A stretch of DNA of 64,000 bases. It comes from Streptomyces sp. M41(2017) (GTDB lineage Bacteria > Actinomycetota > Actinomycetes > Streptomycetales > Streptomycetaceae). A program made the position numbers and the translations under genes. The stretch lies in the NCBI RefSeq assembly GCF_002078175.1, contig NZ_MWFK01000001.1, positions 4,960,001 to 5,024,000 on the forward strand, read 5' to 3'. Below are positions 29,665 to 38,049 of this stretch, piece by piece (position 1 is the stretch's first letter; each line of letters opens with the position of its first letter). The notes beneath the pieces were generated by a model, which ran no database searches, was not told where the DNA came from, and was given only the letters and a program-made list of their open reading frames with translations.

Positions 29665-31064
29665 CGTGCCACCTCCAGAGGCCGGGCCGAACCCTGGAGC
29701 CAGCGGCCCTCGGGACGGCCGGAGAAGCCCGTGCGGATGTCCCACGCGACGTGTCCCCCCTTGACCGTGGCGGTGAACCGCCCGGTGAACGTCCAGCCCT
29801 CGTACGCGGACCAGCCGCACAGGGCCTGCACGTCGTGCGCGGAGAACTGCCAGCGTGTGTTCGGGTCGAGCAGCGTCAGGTCGGCGTCCGCTCCCGGTTC
29901 GAGCCGGCCCTTGCCGGGCAGGTCGAACAGCCGGGCCGGTCCCGAGCCCATGAGCCGGGCCAGATGCGTGGCCGCCTCGTCCGGGTCGATCCCCCGGGTC
30001 CGCAGCCCGGTCCACACGCCCGTGGCCAGTTCCTGGACGCCGGGGAGACCGGGTGGCGCGTCGGCCGGCGGACGGTTCTTCTCCTCCACGGTGTGCGGGG
30101 CGTGGTCGCTGCCGAGGGAGACGGCCTCGCCGTGCAGCACCGCGTGCCACAGGCGCTTCTGGTCGCGGCACTCGCGGATGGCGGGGGAGAGCCGGGTCCG
30201 CGGGCCGCGCCGGGTGGTGTCGTCGTGGGTGAACGACAGGTGGTGGCCGGTCACTTCGAAGGTGAGGGGCAGGCCCTCGGCGGCGGCGGCCGACAGCAGG
30301 TCGGCCTCCTCCGCCGACGACACATGGAGGATGTGCGCCTTCGTGCCGTACTCCCGCACCAGGTGCACCACCTGGGCGACCGCGACGATGCCGCCCGAGC
30401 GCGGCCGGTGCGGCTCGTACTCGCCGTACGAGTCCGGGGCGCTCGAACTCGCGTCGAGCAGATCGAAGACGTGCTGGTCCTCGGCGTGCAGCACCAGCCT
30501 GATGCCGCCCCGGGCCGCCGCGGCGAAGGCCCGCCGCAACTGCTCGCCGTCCCGGAAGACGACCGGTGCCGTGTGGTGGCCCGCCATGAACACCTTCGCC
30601 GAGGTCGCTATCCGCGGGTCGATGTCGGCCAGCAGCTCGGGGTGGTCGGGGTCGGCGCCCAGGTGGAAGCGGTAGTCGGCCCACGAAGTGCCGCGGATCA
30701 CCGCGTCCTTGGCGATCAGCCCCGCCTCGTCCAGGGACGGCGGACGGGTGTTGGGCATGTCGACCACCGTCGTCACGCCCCCGACGAGAGCGGCCCTGCT
30801 GCCGTGCTCCCAGTCCTCCTTGTACTCCAGGCCCGGGGTGCGGAAGTGGACGTGCGAGTCGATCAGACCCGGCAGCACATACCGGCCACGGGCGTCGAGG
30901 CGACGGCCGGCGGGCAGCGGCTCGTCCGGACCGAGCAGGGCCGCGACCCGGCCGTCCCGGACGACCACCGTGCCGTCACGGACACCGTCGGGGGTGACGA
31001 GCCGGCCGCCCTCGACGACCAGTTCGGCGGGAAGGTCCTCGGATGCGGGATTCAACGGTTCCAC
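29661..31064 (-). CDS. Cyclic amidohydrolase (dihydroorotase/hydantoinase/allantoinase family)
   Basis: This 467-residue amidohydrolase retains the binuclear metal site: His71 and His73 in DSHVHFRTPG, candidate carboxylated Lys157 (TSAKVFM), His in LVLHAEDQ, His in ILHVSSAEE, and Asp in GSDHAPHT. Such enzymes open or close cyclic amides, imides or ureides. Its placement with an asparagine-synthase-like gene and a PrpF-like isomerase argues for ring formation or hydrolysis in a pathway rather than pyrimidine synthesis. It starts at GTG 31064 and overlaps the upstream gene by 13 bp. Confidence 0.85.
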   Translation of the reverse strand: MEPLNPASEDLPAELVVEGGRLVTPDGVRDGTVVVRDGRVAALLGPDEPLPAGRRLDARGRYVLPGLIDSHVHFRTPGLEYKEDWEHGSRAALVGGVTTVVDMPNTRPPSLDEAGLIAKDAVIRGTSWADYRFHLGADPDHPELLADIDPRIATSAKVFMAGHHTAPVVFRDGEQLRRAFAAAARGGIRLVLHAEDQHVFDLLDASSSAPDSYGEYEPHRPRSGGIVAVAQVVHLVREYGTKAHILHVSSAEEADLLSAAAAEGLPLTFEVTGHHLSFTHDDTTRRGPRTRLSPAIRECRDQKRLWHAVLHGEAVSLGSDHAPHTVEEKNRPPADAPPGLPGVQELATGVWTGLRTRGIDPDEAATHLARLMGSGPARLFDLPGKGRLEPGADADLTLLDPNTRWQFSAHDVQALCGWSAYEGWTFTGRFTATVKGGHVAWDIRTGFSGRPEGRWLQGSARPLEVAR

Positions 31065-32227
31065 GTCAGACTCACCAGTTCCTTGCAGAGGTCGTTGGTC
31101 GGTCCCATCAGGGCGACGGCGCGCGCGTCGCGGCCGTAGCGGTTGATCTCGTTCGAGGCGACATAGCCGGCCGAACCCAGCAGCCGTTCCACCGCGTTGA
31201 CGACGCGCTCGGCGGCCGAGGAGGCGAACAGCTTGGAGTGCAGCGTGGCGATCCCGGGGTCCGGGGCCGAACGACGGCCCGTGCGCTCGACGACCGCACG
31301 CGCGGCCTCGACCTCACCCGCGATGTCCACCAGCCGGTGCCGTACGGCCTGTTGGGCCGTCAGGCCGCGCCGCTCGGCATGCTCGTGGGCCAGGTCGAGG
31401 GCCGCCTGCGCCAGACCGACGGACACCGCGCCCAGCGTGGCGCCGCTGTCCCGGACACCGGCGATGATCGAGGCCGCGGCGCCCACCGCGCCCAGGCGCG
31501 CCGTGTCCGGCACATGGCAGTCGTGGACGGAGACGAAGCCGGTCGCCGAGCCGCGCATACCGGTCAGCCGCATCGAGGTGTCCGGCTCCAGTCCCGGCGT
31601 GTCCGCCGGTATCAGGAAGAACGTCTGGCCCGCGGAGCCGTAACCGGTGTCGGGCGAGGAGCCGGGCACCGGCTCCTCGGTCTGCGCCAGCACCAGATAG
31701 ATGTCCGCCAGGCCCGCGCTGGTGGTGAAGGACTTGGCGCCGTCCAGGACCCAGCCGCCGTCGGGTGTGCTGCGGGCGGTGGTGGACAGGTTCTTCTTGT
31801 TCGCTCCGGCACCCGTCTCGCTCCAGGCGGACGCGGCCAGCCAGTCGCCGCGGGCGAGTCGGGGCAGCAGCCGGCGGCGCAGCGCGGGACTGCCGTGTTC
31901 GAGGATGCGGGTGCTGACCGCGTAGTGCTGGAAGAGCATGATCGAGGCGGACGCGTTGACCTGCGCCACCTGTTCGACGGCCGTGTTCAGCCCGTGCGCG
32001 TCGGCACCCGTCCCGCCGTACTCGTACGGCAGGGCCAGCCCGAGCAGTCCGCCCTCGCGCAGCAGAGTCAGGGCGCGCCGGTCCGGTTCGCCGCTCAGGT
32101 CGGCGTCCCGCGCGCAGGCGGCGAGGCGCTCGCGGATCGACGCGGTCAGACCGGTGGCCGGCGGCGGGAGCGGTGCGTCGGCGAGGTCCGGCGCGTCGGA
32201 CACGGTCAGGCTGTCTGCGGAAGCCAT
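31052..32227 (-). CDS. Acyl-CoA dehydrogenase-like flavoenzyme (probable flavin-dependent monooxygenase or oxidase)
   Basis: This 391-residue protein has the acyl-CoA dehydrogenase fold: N-terminal helices with GLLGLALPYEYGGTGAD, a middle beta domain with ASAWSETGAGANKKNLSTTA, and a C-terminal helical domain. At the end the usual catalytic Glu of E-G-T is missing (ALMGPTNDLCKEL), so alpha,beta-dehydrogenation of an acyl-CoA is unlikely. Members with this loss and a companion flavin reductase act as two-component hydroxylases, for example N-hydroxylases; the companion reductase is in the same operon. It overlaps the PrpF-like gene by 22 bp. Confidence 0.82.
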   Translation of the reverse strand: MASADSLTVSDAPDLADAPLPPPATGLTASIRERLAACARDADLSGEPDRRALTLLREGGLLGLALPYEYGGTGADAHGLNTAVEQVAQVNASASIMLFQHYAVSTRILEHGSPALRRRLLPRLARGDWLAASAWSETGAGANKKNLSTTARSTPDGGWVLDGAKSFTTSAGLADIYLVLAQTEEPVPGSSPDTGYGSAGQTFFLIPADTPGLEPDTSMRLTGMRGSATGFVSVHDCHVPDTARLGAVGAAASIIAGVRDSGATLGAVSVGLAQAALDLAHEHAERRGLTAQQAVRHRLVDIAGEVEAARAVVERTGRRSAPDPGIATLHSKLFASSAAERVVNAVERLLGSAGYVASNEINRYGRDARAVALMGPTNDLCKELVSLTWNR

Positions 32228-33240
32228 GACAACTCCTGGGAGGTGGGGGCGGGCAGGAAGTGGCCGCGGTAGTCGACCTGCTTCTCCGCGACGGAGATCC
32301 AGGCGAGCCGGCGGTCGTGGGGACCGCCCGTGGTGCGGGCCGAGGCGCGGACGGTGGCGCCCGGCGTGCGCAGGGCGAGCATGCCGTTCTCCGGCTGGTC
32401 GGCCGCGCCGGACAGCAGGTGCGGGATGGTGCCTTCCACGGCGGCGCCCGCCGCGAGGCAGGTCGCGCCGGTGAGGGCGACGGTGGGGTGCCAGGACGGT
32501 ACGGAGATGGCGCGCACCGCGAGGGCGCCGGGACCGTCGGGGAGCAGCGCGGCCACCTTGGGGAAGGCGCCCGTGGTGTCCCAGCCCTGTGCCTCGCAGA
32601 CGGCGCGGCGCAGCCGGGTCATCCGGTCGAACAGCAGCGGGTCGTCGGCGAAGAGCTCCTCCACGGTGCGCACGCCCAGCTCGACGGCGTGCACGAAGAG
32701 GTACGGATTTCCCATCGACACCAGGGACACCGGCACCGTACGGCCCTCGAAGCGGATACCGGTGACCGGTTCGCCCGTGATGAGGAGCTCGTCGACCGGG
32801 CGCGGCGGTGAGCACAGGAAGTGCGCCGTGAAGCGGGTGCCTCCGTCGGAGGTCTCCTCCGCCTCGCACACCACGTTGTCCCCGTTGTTGAGCACGTTGA
32901 CCCGGACCCGGCAGCCCGCCACCAGGGGCTGGATCATGCCGGTGCGGGCCGCCGCCTCGACCGCGGCGAGGATGGAGTGACCGCAGGAGCCCCGCAGGTC
33001 GAAGCTGTCGAGCCGGTCCGGCATCGACTGGACGAAGCGGTAGTCCAGGTCGAACAAGGGGTGCCGGGAGGGCTGGACGAGCGCGTTCTTCAGGACGTCC
33101 GCGGCACCGTGGTCGGCGAGCGCGGACCTCAACTCGGTCAGCCGGGCGAGCAGTTCGGGTTCCGAGGCGGGCAGGGTCCGCGCGTCCATCACGGCGGTGG
33201 GGCACGGCGTGCCGTGCGCTCGGGCGAGGCTGACGGTCAT
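32206..33240 (-). CDS. PrpF-like isomerase (methylaconitate/oxalomesaconate tautomerase family)
   Basis: This 344-residue protein resembles PrpF-family proteins with the duplicated diaminopimelate-epimerase-like fold. Recognisable parts are FDLDYRFVQ, RGSCGHSILAAVEAAARTGMI (the first Cys-containing loop), NNGDNVVCEAEE, VSMGNPYLFVHAVELGV, and HPTVALTGATCLAAGAAVEGTI near the second site. PrpF enzymes shift double bonds in unsaturated di- and tricarboxylates by proton transfer. It is unlike genuine PrpF in its neighbours, since no methylcitrate genes are present, so a biosynthetic tautomerase is inferred. The stop/start overlap with the AsnB-like gene is 4 bp. Confidence 0.78.
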   Translation of the reverse strand: MTVSLARAHGTPCPTAVMDARTLPASEPELLARLTELRSALADHGAADVLKNALVQPSRHPLFDLDYRFVQSMPDRLDSFDLRGSCGHSILAAVEAAARTGMIQPLVAGCRVRVNVLNNGDNVVCEAEETSDGGTRFTAHFLCSPPRPVDELLITGEPVTGIRFEGRTVPVSLVSMGNPYLFVHAVELGVRTVEELFADDPLLFDRMTRLRRAVCEAQGWDTTGAFPKVAALLPDGPGALAVRAISVPSWHPTVALTGATCLAAGAAVEGTIPHLLSGAADQPENGMLALRTPGATVRASARTTGGPHDRRLAWISVAEKQVDYRGHFLPAPTSQELSWLPQTA

Positions 33241-35114
33241 GCCGCCGCCTCCTGCAGGACCCGCGCCGGCGTGTGCAGCGTCAGCGGGGCGGACGAGGTC
33301 GCTCCGGCCGTCGCGAAGAACTCCTGGCGCCAGAGCTGGTGCGACATCAGGGACCACAGCGCGAGGGAGGCCGCGTCGCTGGGCCGGGTCGCCTGCTCGT
33401 CGAAGAGCGCGTCCACCCGCTCGGGGCGGATCCGTCCGTCGGCGCGCAGCGTCTGCGGGGACAGCACGTCGCGGGCGAGGGTCCACAGCCGCTGGCCGGG
33501 CGCGAGCATCGCCGTCACCGGGAGGGTGAAGGGCTGCTTGGGGCGTTCCAGCACACTGCGCGGGATCAGGCCCTGGGCCGACCGGTAGAGCGCACGCTTC
33601 ACACCCTGGCCGGGCACGAGCCGCTGCGCGTCGGTGAGGGTGGAGGCGAACCGGACGACGGAGGGCTGGCAGAACGGCAGCCGCACCTCGACCGAGCTGG
33701 CCATCGACAGGTGGTCGACACGGCGGAGGTGGTAGGCCGGCAGCCGGTAGCGCTGCTCCACCGCGCCGATGCGCTGAAGGCGGGTGCCGGGGCTGCTGTG
33801 CAGCACGCGCCGTATCTCGGCGGGCAGCGAGGAGCCGACCGCGTTCACGGCGAAGGCGTACTCATCGGTGTACAGGCTCTCGCGCAGGGAGCGCGGGACG
33901 GCGGCGAGGTGGTCGAGGTAGTCGTCGATCCAGTCGGAACCGTGGTGCGCGGCGACCGCCTGGGTCATACGGGAGTACCCGCTGAAGAGTTCGTCGGCCG
34001 CGTCGCCGGTGAGGGCGACCTTGAAGCCCGCGTCGCGGACCGCGCGGAAGAGGGAGAACGTGGACAGGGTGATCGGATCGGCGTTGGGCTGCCCGAGGTG
34101 GCGCACCACGTCGGTCATCAGGTCGGGGAAGGTGGCCGGATCGACCTCGACCTGGTGGTGCCGGGTGCCGGCGGCACGGGCGACCTCGGCGGCGTAGGCG
34201 CGTTCGTCGCTGGGCCAGGTGCCGGTGTAGGCGATGTTGAAGGTGTGCAGGCTCCCGAGGCCTCCGGCGGCGCGCAGCGCCTCGGCGGCGAGCGCCGTGA
34301 CGAGGCTTGAGTCGAGCCCGCCCGAGGTGACGGCGGCGACCGGCGCGTCGGCCACGAGGAGGCGCGAGACTTCCTCGAAGAGCAGGGCGCGCAGCTGCTC
34401 GCCGGCCTCGTCCAGGGTGCGGTCCTTGTCGGGGCGCAGACCCCGTTCATGGGCCATGGGCCGCTGCCTGATCCGCAGTCCGTCACGGTGGCTGAGGACG
34501 GCGGTGGCGGCCGGCGGCATGACCTGGACGCCGCGGAACATGGTGCGGTCGCCGAACGGGGTCTTGGAGGTCAGATAGGCGTCGAGTCCCGCCTCGTCCT
34601 CCTCCGCCCGTACCCCCGAGAAGCCGAGGAGCGCGGGCAGTTCCGAGGCGAAGTGGAAGCGTCCCGCGGCCTGTTCCCACTGGTAGTAGAGCGGCTTCAT
34701 GCCCGAGTCGTCGGTGGCCAGCACCATGCGGGGCGTGCTGCGCAGATCCATGACGGCGACGGAGTACATGCCGTCCAGGTGCTCGGCGAACCGGTCCCCG
34801 TACGTCAGGTACAGCGCGGGCAGGATGGAGCCGTCGCACTGGTCGTCGAAGTGGAATCCGAGGCCGGTGAGGCGTTCGCGCAGGTCACGGTGGTTGTAGA
34901 TCTCACCGTTGAAGACGACGGTGACCCGGCCGAGATGGTACGGCTGCGCGCCGCCCTCGGGATCCATGATGGACAGCCGGTTGTTGCCGAGCGCCCAGTC
35001 GGAGCGGTGCGCGACACCCTGGGCGTCGGGCCCGCCGTGGTGCATCAGGTCGGCGACACGGCGCAGTTCGGCCTCGTCGGAGTGGATGTTGAAGGTTCCG
35101 TATATGCGGCACAC
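33237..35114 (-). CDS. Glutamine-dependent asparagine synthase-like amidotransferase (AsnB family)
   Basis: This 625-residue two-domain enzyme has the N-terminal Ntn glutaminase with Cys2 nucleophile (M-C-R-I-Y-G) and the RLSIMD/FNGEIYN motifs. The C-terminal synthetase domain has the pyrophosphate loop TSGGLDSS and the TGDAADELFSGY segment. It activates a carboxylate as acyl-AMP and transfers ammonia, giving an amide; related enzymes amidate aspartate, antibiotic carboxylates or cyclise beta-lactams. Because the glutaminase Cys is intact, amidation is favoured over beta-lactam synthesis. Second gene of the bicupin operon, GTG start at 35114. Confidence 0.88.
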   Translation of the reverse strand: MCRIYGTFNIHSDEAELRRVADLMHHGGPDAQGVAHRSDWALGNNRLSIMDPEGGAQPYHLGRVTVVFNGEIYNHRDLRERLTGLGFHFDDQCDGSILPALYLTYGDRFAEHLDGMYSVAVMDLRSTPRMVLATDDSGMKPLYYQWEQAAGRFHFASELPALLGFSGVRAEEDEAGLDAYLTSKTPFGDRTMFRGVQVMPPAATAVLSHRDGLRIRQRPMAHERGLRPDKDRTLDEAGEQLRALLFEEVSRLLVADAPVAAVTSGGLDSSLVTALAAEALRAAGGLGSLHTFNIAYTGTWPSDERAYAAEVARAAGTRHHQVEVDPATFPDLMTDVVRHLGQPNADPITLSTFSLFRAVRDAGFKVALTGDAADELFSGYSRMTQAVAAHHGSDWIDDYLDHLAAVPRSLRESLYTDEYAFAVNAVGSSLPAEIRRVLHSSPGTRLQRIGAVEQRYRLPAYHLRRVDHLSMASSVEVRLPFCQPSVVRFASTLTDAQRLVPGQGVKRALYRSAQGLIPRSVLERPKQPFTLPVTAMLAPGQRLWTLARDVLSPQTLRADGRIRPERVDALFDEQATRPSDAASLALWSLMSHQLWRQEFFATAGATSSAPLTLHTPARVLQEAAA

Positions 35115-35121
35115 GCTGCGT

Positions 35122-35949
35122 TCACCTGACCTGTGAGGAGTGACCGGCGGCGGAGTAGAGCGCCGGGTCGTAGGGGCTGGGGCCGCCGCAGGTGACGAAG
35201 CGGCGGGCGGTGGGACCGGTGTGGGGGTTGCGGGCGCCGTGCAGGACCCCGGGGGACGCGTAGAGCACGTCTCCGGCGCTGACGTCGATCCACCGGTCGC
35301 GCAGGTACATCTGGCCGACGCCCTCGAAGGCGATGAACGCCTCGTCGCTGTCGGGGTGGAGGTGCACGCTGAAGGTCTCGCCCGGCTGCTGGATGCCGCA
35401 GTGCAGACACAGCCGGCTGCTGCCGTTGCCGGGCCAGAAGACGAAGTTCATGGTCGCCCGGCGTTCGGTGGCCTCGATCTGGCCCGTCCCCCCGAAGCCG
35501 CGCAGCTGCGTGGTGTCGTCCCAGAGGGAGGAGTGCAGGACGGGCGCGCCGCCGACGGGGGCTCCCGCGAGCGGGGTGCGCCACACGTAGGCGGTCATTC
35601 CGGCGCCGTCGGCGCTCAGGACGAGCGCCTGGCCGGTGGGGGCGTAGGCGGCCGAACCGCGTTCCACGGGACGGGAGTTGCCGCCGACCGCGGCGGTTCC
35701 GGTGCCGGCGTACACCACGACGGTGTTCTCCTCGGCCGCACTGTGCTCGGGGGTGTACGACTCACCGGCGGCGATACGGACGATGTGGAGGGTGACGTGG
35801 GTGGCGCCGGCGGCCGGGCTGACCGGGGTCGCCACCGTGGTGCGGGCGGTGGGGTCGGCCCCGGCGACGGGGAGGAACACGAACTCCGCAGCGGTGATGA
35901 TGCGGGCGTCGCCGAGGGCGGTGGTGGGAGCTTCGGTGGATGGGGGCAT
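35122..35949 (-). CDS. Two-domain cupin (bicupin)
   Basis: This 275-residue protein has two cupin domains. The N-terminal one has HIVRIAAGESYTPEHSAAEENTVVVYAGTGTA; the C-terminal one has GETFSVHLHPDSDEAFIAFEGVGQMYLRDRW and a late histidine in GVLHGARN. The C-terminal domain keeps the HxH...E...H metal site; the N-terminal domain keeps only part of it. It may be a dioxygenase or isomerase; substrate unknown. It is the first gene of the operon running to the flavin reductase, with a heptad-repeat promoter about 260 bp upstream. Confidence 0.82.
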   Translation of the reverse strand: MPPSTEAPTTALGDARIITAAEFVFLPVAGADPTARTTVATPVSPAAGATHVTLHIVRIAAGESYTPEHSAAEENTVVVYAGTGTAAVGGNSRPVERGSAAYAPTGQALVLSADGAGMTAYVWRTPLAGAPVGGAPVLHSSLWDDTTQLRGFGGTGQIEATERRATMNFVFWPGNGSSRLCLHCGIQQPGETFSVHLHPDSDEAFIAFEGVGQMYLRDRWIDVSAGDVLYASPGVLHGARNPHTGPTARRFVTCGGPSPYDPALYSAAGHSSQVR

Positions 35950-36432
35950 GCCGGTGGCTGCTTCCTGTGGTCGAGGGCCGCGCGGTGGCGTCGGCCTGCC
36001 GGTGCTGTGGGGGAGCGCGGCGGTGGGCGGTGCCCGTTGGGGCCTCGCCGGCCGCCGGCGGCGGGAGCTGACCGTGCGTCCCGTCGCACGAGAGCGGAGC
36101 GGTGCCGGATGACCGGGGTGTCACCGCTGCGGGGTCGTGGACCGGTTGCTCGGCGGAGACGGTGCGGCGGCCGGTGCGGTCGCCGCGGTCCTTCTTCCTT
36201 CTCCTGACGAAGGTTCGCGCGAGGGGTTCCCGGTCGTGTCCCACGTCGCTCCCGGCCCCGGGAGCGGTCACGGGAAGAGCACGGTGGGCCCGGGTACCTC
36301 GGCGAACGCCCCTCACCGGCAGGCGCGCCGACCTGCCGGCCTCCCGACTGACAGAACACGGAGCCGGTGCCGGTAACGGTGTCGGTGACGGTCAGGCCCT
36401 CGCCCCGGCCCCGGTGGAGGTGCGGACACGTG
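35950..36432. other. Long leader and promoter region of the bicupin operon
   Basis: No gene is seen in this interval. It holds the CGGGAAC-type heptad promoter at 36211-36254, so the bicupin transcript would have an untranslated leader of roughly 250 nt. No terminator-grade hairpin was found between that promoter and the start codon. Confidence 0.55.
36211..36254 (-). promoter_or_regulatory. SARP-type heptad promoter of bicupin operon
   Basis: On the minus strand the order is CGGGAGC-N4-TGGGACA-N4-CGGGAAC (36254 down to 36226, 11-bp phase), then 9 bp, then GAACCT as a -10-like hexamer (36216-36211). The same layout recurs at 39941-39984, 40022-40065, 41614-41657 and 50288-50320. Confidence 0.65.
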
Positions 36433-36479
36433 AACGCCGCACGGCGCGCCCCCGGGTCGGGAGCGCGCCGTGCGGCGTT
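36433..36479 (-). terminator. Hairpin downstream of EamA transporter
   Basis: A perfect 17-bp stem (36433-36449 with 36463-36479) with a 13-nt loop lies 61 bp after the EamA stop. It separates the serine acetyltransferase operon from the bicupin promoter. Confidence 0.75.
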
Positions 36480-36539
36480 TCTTGCAATGCGGTGCGGTGC
36501 GGTGGGGTGAGGTGTGGTGCGGGCCGGCGGTCGGCCCGG

Positions 36540-37511
36540 TCAGCAGGCCTCCTGGGTCACCGCCGTCTGCGACCGGTCGGCGACGGGGGCGGGAGCCGTG
36601 GCGGCCACGGGCGGGCCGGCGGTACGGCGGGACGGCAGCGGCAGCCGCCCCTCGGCGAGGGCGAGCGCGACGATGACCACGGCGCCGCCCACCGGAACGT
36701 TCCACGTCACGGACTCGCCGAGAGCCGACGCTCCGACGATCACGGAGAACACCGGGACCAGGTAGTTGACGCCGGAGGCCGTGGTGGGACCGGCGTCCGC
36801 GATGAGCCGGTTCATCAGCACGAAGGCGATACCGGTGGACGCGCCGCCGAGGACCAGGAGCGACAGCAGCGGGCCGGTCGTCAGCTCGCCCGGCAGGTCC
36901 CAGCCGATGGTGAACGTGGTGATCAGACCGGTGATGACCATGGCGGAGGTGAGCTGCGCGGCGGTCACGGCGAGGGCCGGGATCTTGTGCGGGGCGATGA
37001 AGCGGCGCAGGTAGACGAAGCTCACCGCGTAGCTGACCGCCGCCCCGACACAGGCCAGTTGGCCGCCGAGGGAACCGAAGCCGTGGGTGCGCCACGGCCC
37101 GACGACGACGATCAGTCCGACGAAGCCGATGACGAGACCGGTCACCTTGCGGGCCGTGGGCTTCTCCGTGCGGATGGCGAGGGCCGCGAGGCCGAGGGTG
37201 ACCAGCGGTGTGGCGCCCTGGATGACGCCGGCGATGGTCGCGGTGGTGTGCTGCTCGCCGACGGCGAAGAGGGTGAACGGCACGACGTTGCCGAACACCG
37301 AGGCGACGACGATGTGTCCCCAGACCTTCCGGTCCGGGAAGGCGCCCTTGGTCACGGCGAGGATCACCGACACGACGAGGGCGCCCACGAGGAGCCGCCC
37401 GAAAGCGAGTTGGAGGGGCTCGAAGGCGTCGAGCGACACCTTGATGAAGGCGAAGCTGCACCCCCAGAGGGCGGCGAGGAGGCCGAAACGGGCCCAGTTG
37501 ACGGGGTTCAT
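36540..37511 (-). CDS. EamA/DMT-superfamily transporter
   Basis: This 323-residue protein has ten predicted transmembrane helices in two EamA repeats (LLAALWGCSFAFIKVSLDAF; LACVGAAVSYAVSFVYLRRF and ASTGIAFVLMNRLI...NYLVPVFSVIVGASALGE). DMT transporters export amino acids and small metabolites. Its place at the end of the serine acetyltransferase/CysK-like/cupin operon suggests export of a pathway product or a cysteine-like intermediate. It lies 70 bp after the cupin gene. Confidence 0.88.
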   Translation of the reverse strand: MNPVNWARFGLLAALWGCSFAFIKVSLDAFEPLQLAFGRLLVGALVVSVILAVTKGAFPDRKVWGHIVVASVFGNVVPFTLFAVGEQHTTATIAGVIQGATPLVTLGLAALAIRTEKPTARKVTGLVIGFVGLIVVVGPWRTHGFGSLGGQLACVGAAVSYAVSFVYLRRFIAPHKIPALAVTAAQLTSAMVITGLITTFTIGWDLPGELTTGPLLSLLVLGGASTGIAFVLMNRLIADAGPTTASGVNYLVPVFSVIVGASALGESVTWNVPVGGAVVIVALALAEGRLPLPSRRTAGPPVAATAPAPVADRSQTAVTQEAC

Positions 37512-37581
37512 CTGATGACTCCTGGAAGTTGTCGAACGGTTGGGGACGGGGGCGAGGGACGGGGGACGGGGAAGAGGGAGG

Positions 37582-38049
37582 TCAGGGCTCGTCGATCTCG
37601 AACTGGTCGTACTTCTCCATGAGCGCCACCATCTCGGCGCGCGTGGGGACGTTGCCGTCGGCCAGGAGCTCCGCCAGGCCGGTGAAGTAGCCCTCGCGGT
37701 TCTCCGCCGGCGTGAAGATGATCAGCATCTCCGCCGGGGCGTCGCTGTCGTTGCGGAAGCCGTGCACCGCGTGCTCGGGCACATGCAGGAGATCGCCGGC
37801 GTGCGCCGTGTGCCAGCTCGTGCCGTCGTGGACGGTGACCTCGCCGGAAAGGACGTAGAAGGTCTCCGATATACGGGTGTGGTAGTGCGGGGCCGCTCCG
37901 GCGGCACCGGGGAGCATGTGGTGGTGGAAGATACCGAGGCGGCCGTCGGTGGTCTCGGCGAGCGCGATGTAGCGGGTCGTCGTCGTCTCCCCGATGCGGA
38001 CCTTCACCGCGTCGCCGAACCGCCTGAGCGTGGAGACCAAGAGGGTCAC
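37582..38049 (-). CDS. Single-domain cupin, pathway paralogue 1
   Basis: This 155-residue cupin has the metal motif PHYHTRISETFYVLSGEVTVHDG and the second-strand His in VPEHAVHGFRN. Its C-terminal tail FTPAENREGYFTGLAELLADG is shared with the cupin at 46639-47115 (FTPDGGREKYFRELGELL), so the two are paralogues in different operons of the same region. The GTG start at 38049 overlaps the CysK-like stop by 3 bp. Function unknown; it may be an isomerase, dioxygenase or lyase. Confidence 0.8.
   Translation of the reverse strand: MTLLVSTLRRFGDAVKVRIGETTTTRYIALAETTDGRLGIFHHHMLPGAAGAAPHYHTRISETFYVLSGEVTVHDGTSWHTAHAGDLLHVPEHAVHGFRNDSDAPAEMLIIFTPAENREGYFTGLAELLADGNVPTRAEMVALMEKYDQFEIDEP

Noticed and set aside
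28366..30675. 769-codon plus-strand frame across MarR, flavin reductase and amidohydrolase genes
   Set aside because: It is antisense to three genes with clear motifs and has no recognisable domain itself.
33237..35114. AsnB-like gene as a beta-lactam synthetase
   Set aside because: The N-terminal Cys2 glutaminase nucleophile is intact, whereas beta-lactam synthetases have lost it, and no carboxyethylarginine-type synthase is nearby.
36102..37622. 506-codon plus-strand frame over the EamA gene
   Set aside because: Its His/Asp/Arg-rich translation is typical of the complement of a membrane protein gene; the minus strand has ten clear transmembrane helices.
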